Shown piece by piece: positions 14,938-22,263 of a DNA stretch of 42,964 nucleotides (position 1 is the stretch's first letter; each line of letters begins with the position of its first letter). The notes under the pieces were generated by a model. The model did not search any database. It saw nothing but the letters and a program-made list of their open reading frames with translations, and was not told the DNA's origin. A program made the translations under genes and the position numbers. Source of the stretch: Rhodococcus_G sp042754225 (GTDB taxonomy: Bacteria > Actinomycetota > Actinomycetes > Mycobacteriales > Mycobacteriaceae); the NCBI RefSeq assembly GCF_042754225.1, contig NZ_JBHZAH010000033.1, positions 1 to 42,964 on the forward strand, read 5' to 3'.

Positions 14938-16349
14938 GTGTTCTCCTGGTCGGGATTTCGCACCGAAGTGCGCCCGTCTCCATCCTCGAGAAGGTCGCCG
15001 TCGGCGACACGGATCGGCCGAAGCTGATCGACAAGATGCTGGCCTCGCCGCACATCTCCGAGGTCATGATCGTCTCGACCTGCAACCGGGTCGAGATCTA
15101 CTCGGTCGTGGACGCCTTCCACGGTGCGCTCGCCACGGTCGGCGACCTGCTCACCGAACACTCCGGGCTCGCCCTCGGCGAGGTCACCAAGCACGCCTAC
15201 GTCCGCTACAGCGAGGCCGCCGCCGAGCACCTGTTCGCGGTCGCCAGCGGACTGGACTCGATGGTGATCGGCGAGCAGCAGATCCTCGGACAGATCCGCA
15301 CCGCGTACGCGACCTCCGACGGCCAGAAGGCCGCGGGCCGCGTGCTGCACGAGCTGGCCCAGCAGGCGCTGCGGGTCGGCAAGCGGGTGCACTCCGAAAC
15401 CGGAATCGACAAGGCGGGCGCGTCGGTCGTCTCGGTGGCGCTGGACCGGGCCGCGGTGCTGCTCGGCGCGAGCAACGGCCACGACGGACTCGCGGGCCGT
15501 ACCGCGGTGGTCGTCGGCGCCGGGGCGATGGGCGGACTGTCGGTGGCGCACCTGACCCGGGCCGGCATCGGCCGGATCGTGGTGGTCAACCGCACCCGTG
15601 AGCGTGCCGAGCACCTCGCCGACACCGTCCGCGCGGCCGGCGTCGACGCGGCCACGGTGGACTTCGGCGACCTCACCGTTGCCCTCGCCGAGGCCGACGT
15701 GATGATCACGTGTACCGGCGCGGTCGGCGCCGTGGTGACCCTCGCGGACGCGCATCTCGCGCTCGCGAAGCGGGATCCCGCGGTGCGACCGCTGGTCATC
15801 TGCGACCTCGGGCTGCCCCGCGACGTCGAGCCTTCGGTTGCCGGACTGCCCGGCGTGAGCCTGCTCGACATGGCGTCGATGCAGGCCGACCCCGCCGCCG
15901 GTGCGGCGGCGTCGGACGAGGACGCCGCCCGCGAGATCGTCGCGGGCGAACTCGCCACCTACCTGGCGGGCCAGCGTCTCGCGGAGGTCACCCCGACCGT
16001 CACCGCCCTGCGCCAGCGCGCCGCCGAGGTGGTCGAGGGCGAACTGCTACGGCTCGAGTCGCGGCTGCCCGGACTGGACGATCCGCAGCGCGACGAGGTG
16101 GCACGGACCGTGCGCCGCGTGGTCGACAAACTGCTGCACGCCCCGACCGTGCGGGTCAAGCAGCTCGCCTCCACGCCGGGCGGCGACGCCTACGCGGCGG
16201 CCCTGCGCGAGCTGTTCGAGCTGGCGCCCGGGTCCGCGGAGGCCGTGGCCACGCCGATGGAGTTGCGCGCGGTCGAGCTCGCCGACGACTTCACCGCGGG
16301 CCACGAGAACGAGAACGCACAGAACTGGTGGAAGGGGATGCAGGAATGA
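14934..16349 (+). CDS. hemA: Glutamyl-tRNA reductase HemA
   Basis: First committed step of C5-pathway tetrapyrrole synthesis: NADPH reduction of glutamyl-tRNA to glutamate-1-semialdehyde. The 471-residue protein carries the catalytic Cys50 in VSTCNRVEIY, the GLDSMVIGEQQILGQ segment, a Rossmann domain with VVGAGAMGGLSVAHL and VVNRTRERAEHLA, and a C-terminal dimerisation helix region. Length and motifs are standard. It is coupled to rex (GTGA) and to hemC (ATGA). Its product feeds HemL, encoded 18 kb further on. Confidence 0.97.
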   Translation: MSVLLVGISHRSAPVSILEKVAVGDTDRPKLIDKMLASPHISEVMIVSTCNRVEIYSVVDAFHGALATVGDLLTEHSGLALGEVTKHAYVRYSEAAAEHLFAVASGLDSMVIGEQQILGQIRTAYATSDGQKAAGRVLHELAQQALRVGKRVHSETGIDKAGASVVSVALDRAAVLLGASNGHDGLAGRTAVVVGAGAMGGLSVAHLTRAGIGRIVVVNRTRERAEHLADTVRAAGVDAATVDFGDLTVALAEADVMITCTGAVGAVVTLADAHLALAKRDPAVRPLVICDLGLPRDVEPSVAGLPGVSLLDMASMQADPAAGAAASDEDAAREIVAGELATYLAGQRLAEVTPTVTALRQRAAEVVEGELLRLESRLPGLDDPQRDEVARTVRRVVDKLLHAPTVRVKQLASTPGGDAYAAALRELFELAPGSAEAVATPMELRAVELADDFTAGHENENAQNWWKGMQE

Positions 16350-17338
16350 GTGCCCCGCCCCAGCCGACCGCGCAGGCGGTCCCGAAGACCCTCCGGATCG
16401 GCACCCGTGGCAGCCTCCTGGCCACCACACAGGCCGGCACGGTCCGCGACACGCTGATCGCCGCCGGACACCCCGCGGAGCTGGTGATCATCACGACCAA
16501 GGGCGACGTCACCGCGGGCCCGGTGCAGCGCATCGGGGTCGGCGTGTTCGTCGCGGAGCTGCGCGAGGCCCTGCTCGCGGGCGAGGTGGACGTGGCCGTC
16601 CACTCGTACAAGGACCTGCCGACGGCGCAGCCGGCGGAGCTGACGATCGCCGCGGTCCCGCCCCGCGAGGACCCGCGCGACGCGCTGGTCGCCCGCGACG
16701 GTCTGGTGCTCGGCGAGCTGCCGCCCGGATCGAAGGTCGGGACCTCCGCGCCGCGCCGCCGCGCCCAGCTGCGCGCGCTCGGACTCGGCCTGGAGATCGC
16801 GCCGCTGCGCGGCAACATCGACACCAGACTCGGGAAGGTCGCGTCGGGTGAACTCGACGCGATCGTGATCGCGCGTGCCGGACTGTCCCGGATCGGCCGC
16901 CTGGATGCGATCACCGAGTCGCTCGAGCCCGTGCAGATGCTGCCCGCGCCGTCGCAGGGCGCGCTGGCGGTCGAGTGCCGCACCGACGACCCCACGCTGA
17001 TCGCCGTCCTCGCCGAGCTCGACGACCCGGCCGCTCGCGCCGCGGTGGTCGCGGAGCGGGCCTTGCTCGCCGAGCTCGAGGCCGGCTGCACGGCACCGGT
17101 CGGTGCGCTCGCTGAGGTCGTCGAGTCCATCGACGACGACGGCAAGATTTTCGACGAGCTGTCGGTGCGAGGCTGCGCCGCCGCGGTCGACGGGTCGGAC
17201 TCGATCCGCGCGTCGGCGGTCGGCTCGCCGGCCCACGCCGAGGAGCTCGGTCGCGCCGTCGCCCGCGAACTGCTCGACCTGGGTGCCAGGGACCTGATGG
17301 TGGCCGCCGAGGCGGAGGAGGGATCGTCCGATGACTGA
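16346..17338 (+). CDS. hemC: Porphobilinogen deaminase HemC
   Basis: Polymerises four porphobilinogens to hydroxymethylbilane. The 330-residue protein begins its fold at LRIGTRGSLLATTQA and shows HSYKDLPT, GTSAPRRRAQL, LRGNIDTRLGKV and LPAPSQGALAVE. Cys248 in LEAGCTAPVGA attaches the dipyrromethane cofactor. The ATG at 16346 overlaps the hemA stop. The open frame extends upstream inside hemA but carries no HemC homology. A 111-bp gap separates it from hemD. Confidence 0.97.
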   Translation: MSAPPQPTAQAVPKTLRIGTRGSLLATTQAGTVRDTLIAAGHPAELVIITTKGDVTAGPVQRIGVGVFVAELREALLAGEVDVAVHSYKDLPTAQPAELTIAAVPPREDPRDALVARDGLVLGELPPGSKVGTSAPRRRAQLRALGLGLEIAPLRGNIDTRLGKVASGELDAIVIARAGLSRIGRLDAITESLEPVQMLPAPSQGALAVECRTDDPTLIAVLAELDDPAARAAVVAERALLAELEAGCTAPVGALAEVVESIDDDGKIFDELSVRGCAAAVDGSDSIRASAVGSPAHAEELGRAVARELLDLGARDLMVAAEAEEGSSDD

Positions 17339-17449
17339 TCCCAGGTACCGCTCGAAACCGCGCGTGCTGCCACCGCTCTGGCCCACAATCACACCCGACT
17401 CCGCACGACCCCGCACTGCTGGAATCCTGAACGCACTGGAGAACAACCG

Positions 17450-19021
17450 ATGAGCCGAGTCCGTAAGAACACCCCCGGACGGATCCTGTTCGTGGGCTCC
17501 GGCCCGGGCGATCCGGCGCTGCTCACGGTCCGGGCCCGGGACGTGCTCGCGAACGCGACCCTCGCTTACACCGACCCGGATGTCGACAAGGGCGTCACGG
17601 CGCTGGTCGGCACCGCGCTCGAGGTCGCGGGCGTCGAGGTCGATCCCGAGCACCCGCTCTCGGAGGTCCGTCCCGCGCTCGGTGAGCCGGCGGAGGTCGC
17701 GAAGACCCTGGTGCACGAGGCGAAGAACGGCCACGACGTGGTCCGGCTCGTCTCGGGCGACCCGCTGACCACCGACTCGGTCATCGCCGAGGTCACGGCG
17801 GTCGCACGCACCCAGGTGCAGTTCGAGATCCTGCCGGGCCTGCCCGCGGGGTCCGCCGTGCCGAGCTACGCCGGGATGGCGCTCGGCTCCGGGCACACCG
17901 AGGCCGACGTGCGCGGCGAGGTGGACTGGGCGGCGCTGGCCGCGGCACCCGGCCCGCTGGTGCTGCACGCCGGCGCCGCGCACCTCGCCGAGACCGCGAG
18001 CGCACTGGTCGAGCACGGCCTGGCCCCGCAGACCCCGGCCGCGATCACCGTCCGCGGCACCACCCGGCAGCAGCGCACCGTCGAGGCGACCCTCGCGACG
18101 CTGAACGAGGCGGGGTCGGAACTGGTCGGTTCGCTGGTCGTCACCGTCGGCAAGATCGTCAGCCACCGCAACAAGATGTCCTGGTGGGAGTCGCGGGCCC
18201 TGTACGGCTGGACCGTGCTGGTGCCGCGCACCAAGGACCAGGCCGGCGAGATGAGCGATCGCCTCGTCACGCACGGGGCCATCCCGATCGAGGTCCCGAC
18301 CATCGCCGTCGAGCCGCCGCGCAGTCCGGCGCAGATGGAGCGCTCGGTCAAGGGCCTGGTCGACGGCCGCTACCAGTGGGTGGTGTTCACCTCCACCAAC
18401 GCGGTGCGCGCGGTCTGGGAGAAGTTCGAGGAGTTCGGTCTGGACGCCCGTGCCTTCTCCGGCGTGAAGATCGCCTGCGTCGGACAGGCCACCGCGGACA
18501 AGGTGCGCAGCTTCGGCATCAACCCCGAACTGGTGCCCTCCGGCGAGCAGTCCAGCGAGGGCCTGCTCGCCGAATTCGCCCCGTACGACGACGTTTTCGA
18601 TCCGGTCAACCGGGTGCTGCTGCCCCGCGCGGACATCGCAACCGAGACCCTCGCGGAGGGGCTGCGTCAGCGCGGCTGGGAGATCGACGACGTCACCGCG
18701 TACCGCACGGTGCGGGCGGCGCCGCCGCCGGCCGAGACCCGCGAGATGATCAAGACCGGCGGATTCGACGCGGTGTGCTTCACCTCCTCGTCCACCGTCC
18801 GGAACCTGGTCGGCATCGCGGGCAAGCCGCACGCGCGCACCCTTGTCGCGTGCATCGGCCCGAAGACCGCGGAGACGGCGATCGAGTTCGGCCTGCGGGT
18901 CGACGTGCAGCCGGAGACCGCCCAGGTCGGACCGCTGGTGGAGGCGCTCGCCGAGCACGCGGCCCGGCTGCGTGCCGAGGGAGCGCTGCCGCCGCCGCGC
19001 AAGAAGTCCCGTAGGCGCTAG
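17450..19021 (+). CDS. hemD: Uroporphyrinogen-III synthase fused to an SUMT-like domain
   Basis: 523-residue fusion. Residues 10-245 resemble SUMT/CysG methyltransferases: GSGPGDPALLTVRA at 17-30, VVRLVSGDP, and a PGLPAGSAVPSYAGMAL segment. Residues 262-510 are the HEM4 uroporphyrinogen-III synthase domain, with WTVLVPRTKDQA, the VVFTSTNAVRAVWEKF, ACVGQATADKV and VCFTSSSTVRNLVG elements. The synthase activity fits the operon. The methyltransferase part departs from the usual signatures and may no longer methylate. Such fusions are usual in actinobacteria. A strong hairpin follows 11 bp after the stop. Confidence 0.92.
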   Translation: MSRVRKNTPGRILFVGSGPGDPALLTVRARDVLANATLAYTDPDVDKGVTALVGTALEVAGVEVDPEHPLSEVRPALGEPAEVAKTLVHEAKNGHDVVRLVSGDPLTTDSVIAEVTAVARTQVQFEILPGLPAGSAVPSYAGMALGSGHTEADVRGEVDWAALAAAPGPLVLHAGAAHLAETASALVEHGLAPQTPAAITVRGTTRQQRTVEATLATLNEAGSELVGSLVVTVGKIVSHRNKMSWWESRALYGWTVLVPRTKDQAGEMSDRLVTHGAIPIEVPTIAVEPPRSPAQMERSVKGLVDGRYQWVVFTSTNAVRAVWEKFEEFGLDARAFSGVKIACVGQATADKVRSFGINPELVPSGEQSSEGLLAEFAPYDDVFDPVNRVLLPRADIATETLAEGLRQRGWEIDDVTAYRTVRAAPPPAETREMIKTGGFDAVCFTSSSTVRNLVGIAGKPHARTLVACIGPKTAETAIEFGLRVDVQPETAQVGPLVEALAEHAARLRAEGALPPPRKKSRRR

Positions 19022-19031
19022 GCGCTGACGA

Positions 19032-19078
19032 GCCTGTGAGTCTTTCCGGTCCCGGGCGGGCCGGAAGGACTCACAGGC
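19032..19078 (+). terminator. Long hairpin between hemD and hemB (attenuator/terminator candidate)
   Basis: Arms 19033-19049 and 19061-19077 pair over 17 bp with a single G-U, extended by one pair outside and about three more toward the loop. The hairpin ends 20 bases before the hemB TTG start and 7 bases before its Shine-Dalgarno sequence. Too little room is left for a separate hemB promoter downstream. Confidence 0.75.
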
Positions 19079-19098
19079 CGACCGAAGGAGGCCCGTCC

Positions 19099-20073
19099 TT
19101 GTTCCCCGCCGAACGCCCGAGACGCCTGCGCAGCACCAAGGCGCTGCGCCGCCTGGTCGCCGAAACCTCGCTCGAGCCACGACATCTCGTGCTGCCGATG
19201 TTCGTCGCCGACGGTATCGACGCGCCGCGGGAGATCAGCTCCATGCCCGGCGTCTTCCAGCACACCCTCGACTCGCTGCGCACCGCCGCGACCGAGGCGG
19301 TCGCGGCCGGGGTCGGCGGGCTGATGCTCTTCGGTGTCCCGCGGCCCGAGGACAAGGACGCGCAGGGGTCGGGGGCGACCGACCCGGACGGCATCCTCAA
19401 TCGGGGCCTGCGTGCGCTCCGTGCCGATCTCGGCGACGACACGGTGATCATGGCCGACACCTGCCTCGACGAGTTCACCGCGCACGGTCACTGCGGCGTG
19501 CTGTCCGCCGACGGCACGGTCGACAACGACGCCACCCTCACCCGGTACGTGGACATGGCGGTGGCGCAGGCGGAGTCCGGTGCGCACCTGCTCGGACCGA
19601 GCGGCATGATGGACGGCCAGGTCGCGGCGATCCGCGAGGGTCTCGACGACGCCGGTCATGTCGACACCGGGATCCTGGCGTACGCGACGAAGTACGCCTC
19701 GGCTTTCTACGGGCCGTTCCGGGAGGCCGTCGGCTCGTCGCTCGAGGGCGATCGCCGCACCTACCAACAGGATCCGGCGAATCGTCGTGAGTCGCTGCGC
19801 GAGGTGGACCTCGACCTCGAGGAGGGCGCCGACATGGTGATGGTCAAGCCCGCCATGAGCTACCTCGACGTGCTGCGCGAGACCGCCGACATGTCCACCG
19901 TTCCCGTTGCGGCGTACCAGATCTCGGGTGAGTACTCGATGATCACCGCAGCCGCGCAGAACGGCTGGATCGACCGGGACGCCGCGATCGACGAGTCGCT
20001 GCTGTGCATCCGGCGGGCCGGCGCGGACATCGTGCTGACCTACTGGGCCGCCGAAGTGGCGGGCCGGCTGTGA
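19099..20073 (+). CDS. hemB: Delta-aminolevulinic acid dehydratase HemB
   Basis: Condenses two 5-aminolevulinates to porphobilinogen. Schiff-base lysines are Lys198 (YATKYAS) and Lys250 (MVMVKPAMSYLD). The metal loop DTCLDEFTAHGHCG has Cys122, Asp124 and Cys132, a mix of zinc-type and magnesium-type ligands. I assign the TTG at 19099: AAGGAGG lies seven bases upstream and the protein is then 324 residues, the family norm. The earlier GTG at 19036 lies inside the hairpin. The stop overlaps the next gene in GTGA (20070-20073). Confidence 0.95.
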   Translation: MFPAERPRRLRSTKALRRLVAETSLEPRHLVLPMFVADGIDAPREISSMPGVFQHTLDSLRTAATEAVAAGVGGLMLFGVPRPEDKDAQGSGATDPDGILNRGLRALRADLGDDTVIMADTCLDEFTAHGHCGVLSADGTVDNDATLTRYVDMAVAQAESGAHLLGPSGMMDGQVAAIREGLDDAGHVDTGILAYATKYASAFYGPFREAVGSSLEGDRRTYQQDPANRRESLREVDLDLEEGADMVMVKPAMSYLDVLRETADMSTVPVAAYQISGEYSMITAAAQNGWIDRDAAIDESLLCIRRAGADIVLTYWAAEVAGRL

Positions 20074-20648
20074 CGGCCCCCGTGCCGCCGGAGCAGGGCG
20101 GGAACTGGCAGGGCGCGGCCCAGCCGCCGATGGATCCGATCGGCAATGTCGACCGGCAGCCGCCCGTGGATGTGCTCACCGCGTTCCAATTGCTGTGCGG
20201 CGTTGCGGCTCTCGGGGTCGTCAACCTGTTCGCTTCGCTGGCCGCCGTGTACGGCGACCGCGCGACCTACGTGGACCAGTTGATGCGCGACCTACGCGCG
20301 CAGGATCCGACGCTCAACTTCAGCGAGAGCACCGTGGACGCCCTCATGCTGGTGGGCCTCGGGGTGTCCGCGCTGATCGGCCTCGCGATCACCGCGCTGT
20401 ACCTGCTGTTCGTGTACAAGATGCGACGCGGCCGGAACTGGGCCCGGATGCTCGTCACCATGGCGGGCGTCCTGATGGTGTTCCTCGCGGTGCCGACCCT
20501 GTTCGGGCTGGGCGCAGGCGGCGGAGCGGGCGCGATGGTCTCCGGCGGCGCGGGCATCCTGCAGGCCGTGTTGTCGGTCGGCGCCGTGGTGCTGATGCAT
20601 CGGGCGGATTCCAACCGCTACTTCCTGCCCGCGGTGAACGGCCGGTAG
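20070..20648 (+). CDS. Four-helix membrane protein downstream of hemB
   Basis: 192-residue protein with a Pro/Gln-rich cytoplasmic N terminus (1-35) and four predicted membrane segments, at about 36-60, 87-112, 124-148 and 155-177. The GTG start overlaps the hemB stop, so expression is coupled to haem synthesis. A membrane protein follows hemB in M. tuberculosis too (Rv0513). No catalytic motif is visible and I do not recognise the function. Confidence 0.85.
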   Translation: MTAPVPPEQGGNWQGAAQPPMDPIGNVDRQPPVDVLTAFQLLCGVAALGVVNLFASLAAVYGDRATYVDQLMRDLRAQDPTLNFSESTVDALMLVGLGVSALIGLAITALYLLFVYKMRRGRNWARMLVTMAGVLMVFLAVPTLFGLGAGGGAGAMVSGGAGILQAVLSVGAVVLMHRADSNRYFLPAVNGR

Positions 20649-20653
20649 CGGAG

Positions 20654-21085
20654 GTGGGCGACGCGCCAACCCGGCCGCGGCCGGTCGAGATCGCGTACTG
20701 GCTCTGGCTGGCGAGTGCGGCGCTGCTCGTGCTGTTCGGTCTGCTCGCCGTCACCACCTCGGGGTCGGCGCTCCGCGAGACGCTGGCCGGGCGCGGCGCC
20801 GACCCGGACAGCGTCGACGCCCTGGTGCTTCTCCTCCGCGGGTCCGGGGTGGTGTCGCTGGTCGTCGGGCTCGCGGTCGGGCTGATGGCCGGGCCGACGC
20901 GTGCGGGCGACCCCCGGTTCCGGCGCGCGGTGGTCGCGTTGTCGGTGGTCTACACCCTGCTGCAGTGCGCGTTGCTGCTCACCGGCCTGGGCCAGGCGCC
21001 CATGCTGCTGGTGTCGATCGTGCTGTCGGCGGCGAGTGCGCTGGTGTACCTGCGGTCCGCGACCGGATGGTTCGCGCGTGAGTGA
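20654..21085 (+). CDS. Small membrane protein, function unknown
   Basis: 143-residue protein with four predicted hydrophobic segments after a short PTRPRPVEIAYW leader. The leader resembles the start of other actinobacterial four-helix membrane proteins, and the protein may be a paralogue of the preceding gene product (similar helix layout). The GTG at 20654 is the only reasonable start after the preceding stop. Its Shine-Dalgarno (GGAG) abuts the start and is poor, suggesting translation by re-initiation from the upstream gene five bases away. Confidence 0.72.
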   Translation: MGDAPTRPRPVEIAYWLWLASAALLVLFGLLAVTTSGSALRETLAGRGADPDSVDALVLLLRGSGVVSLVVGLAVGLMAGPTRAGDPRFRRAVVALSVVYTLLQCALLLTGLGQAPMLLVSIVLSAASALVYLRSATGWFARE

Positions 21086-21590
21086 GTCCGCCGGCGAGCA
21101 GGCACCCGACGTCGCGAAGCCCGTTTTCGAGGAGCCCGGCGCCCGCTGGCGGGTGGTGGCCGTCGGTCCCGTGCTGTGCCTGGTGGTGCTCGTCGCGGAC
21201 CTGTTCATCGGTGCCGGGGTGCATCTGCTGGGGCTGACGCTCTTCGCGGCGGTGCTGGCGGGGCTGGTGTCCCTGCAGGTGATCGCCGCGCGCAGGCACG
21301 CGAGCGTGGAGGTCACCGCGACCACCGTGCGCTGCGGCACCGAGACCGTGGATCTGGCGGATATCGCCGAGGTGCTGCCGGAGGCGGACCCGTTCGCGGA
21401 TGATCTGGAACCGTGGGAGTCGGCGCGCGCCCTGGGCGACCTGTCGGGGGTGCCTCGTCGCCGTACGGGGATCGGACTCCGGCTGCACGGCGGTGAGCTG
21501 GTTCGGGCGTGGGCCCGCGACGGTGACGCACTGCGGGCCGTGCTCGAGGGCGCGGTCCGCGACGGTGACGGCGAGGGGAGCGGGCGGTGA
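21078..21590 (+). CDS. Membrane protein with C-terminal PH-like domain
   Basis: 170-residue protein with two adjacent membrane segments (about residues 28-47 and 49-69) and a cytosolic C-terminal domain of beta-strand character (VEVTATTVRCGTETVDLADIAEV, then GIGLRLHGGELVRAWARD). This looks like the bacterial PH-like/YdbS-type layout, though weakly. The GTG start overlaps the previous gene by eight bases, and its stop overlaps the next gene in GTGA. Function unknown. Confidence 0.78.
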   Translation: MSESAGEQAPDVAKPVFEEPGARWRVVAVGPVLCLVVLVADLFIGAGVHLLGLTLFAAVLAGLVSLQVIAARRHASVEVTATTVRCGTETVDLADIAEVLPEADPFADDLEPWESARALGDLSGVPRRRTGIGLRLHGGELVRAWARDGDALRAVLEGAVRDGDGEGSGR

Positions 21591-21823
21591 GTGCTCGGGT
21601 GGTGCGCGTCGCGGAGGCGGGCCTGGCGGTGGCCTTCGTGGCGTTGAGTGTGTGGTGCTGGAACAGGGGCGTGCAGACGTCGGATTTCGCCCCGCTCGCC
21701 GAGGGGGCGCCGCCGTTCTCGACGACGCACTACTCGGGGGCCTGGATCGGTGCCGCGACCGCGTCGGTCGTCGCGGCGGGTCTGCTGGTGATCGACGTGA
21801 TCCGGCGGGCCCTGAGAGACTAG
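21587..21823 (+). CDS. Small two-helix membrane protein
   Basis: 78-residue protein with two hydrophobic segments (about 8-26 and 49-70) separated by a short polar loop containing FAPLAEGAPPFSTTHYSGAW. The start overlaps the previous stop in GTGA, so it is the last member of the overlapping run that begins at hemB. Its size and the W/H-containing loop suggest a subunit-like or accessory role, but nothing specific is recognisable. Confidence 0.75.
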   Translation: MSARVVRVAEAGLAVAFVALSVWCWNRGVQTSDFAPLAEGAPPFSTTHYSGAWIGAATASVVAAGLLVIDVIRRALRD

Positions 21824-21830
21824 CGGAAAA

Positions 21831-21845
21831 TACCCATGGGGGGTA
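21831..21845. promoter_or_regulatory. CsoR/RicR-type copper operator
   Basis: The perfect palindrome TACCC-N5-GGGTA lies 11 bp before the csoR-type start, followed by another TACCC half-site at 21844-21848. This is the motif bound by copper-responsive CsoR/RicR repressors in mycobacteria. Its closeness to the start codon implies autorepression. Confidence 0.82.
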
Positions 21846-21856
21846 CCCTATGGGGC

Positions 21857-22138
21857 ATGAACGGTTACACGCCCGAGAAGGAAGCTCTCCTCAAGCGGCT
21901 GCGTCGCATCGAGGGGCAGGTCGCCGGTATCTCGCGGATGGTCGAAGGCGATCGGTACTGCATCGACATCCTTACACAGGTGTCGGCCGTGACCAGTGCA
22001 CTGCAGTCGGTTTCGCTCAAGCTGCTCGACCAGCACCTCGCGCACTGCGTCGTCGAGGCCGCGAAGAAGGGCGGCCCGGAGGCGGACGCCAAGGTCAAGG
22101 AAGCGTCGGACGCGATCGCCCGGCTGGTCCGCTCCTGA
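21857..22138 (+). CDS. csoR: CsoR-family copper-sensing repressor
   Basis: 93-residue all-helical repressor of the DUF156/CsoR family. The Cu(I) ligand set Cys35, His60 and Cys64 is intact (CIDIL, DQHLAHC), matching Cys36-His61-Cys65 of M. tuberculosis CsoR. RLRRIEGQVAGISRMVE is the DNA-binding helix. The ATG at 21857 was chosen because homologues begin near MxGYTPEK. No copper ATPase, chaperone or metallothionein is adjacent, so it behaves like an orphan RicR-type regulator acting at remote sites. Confidence 0.93.
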   Translation: MNGYTPEKEALLKRLRRIEGQVAGISRMVEGDRYCIDILTQVSAVTSALQSVSLKLLDQHLAHCVVEAAKKGGPEADAKVKEASDAIARLVRS

Positions 22139-22216
22139 CGGCCGTCCTGGTGGGTAGGCCGACTCCCGCGACGCCGTCGGGCGGCTGACCGCGGCGGTCC
22201 GGCCACACGATTTGCG

Positions 22217-22263
22217 CTGCACTCCCTCCAACTTGAACACTGTTCAAGTTGGAGGGAGTGCAG
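22217..22263. promoter_or_regulatory. Perfect 47-bp palindrome over the monooxygenase start
   Basis: Two 23-bp arms (22217-22239 and 22241-22263) are exact reverse complements around a single central C. The core TTGAACA-C-TGTTCAA is typical of TetR-family operators. The right arm contains the Shine-Dalgarno GGAGGGAG and reaches the first base of the GTG start. It could work as an operator, as an mRNA hairpin hiding the ribosome site, or both. Confidence 0.85.

Noticed and set aside
22217..22263. The 47-bp palindrome as the end of an insertion element or a rho-independent terminator.
   Set aside because: There is no transposase, no target duplication and no second copy in the window. It leads directly into a start codon rather than following a gene on the plus strand.
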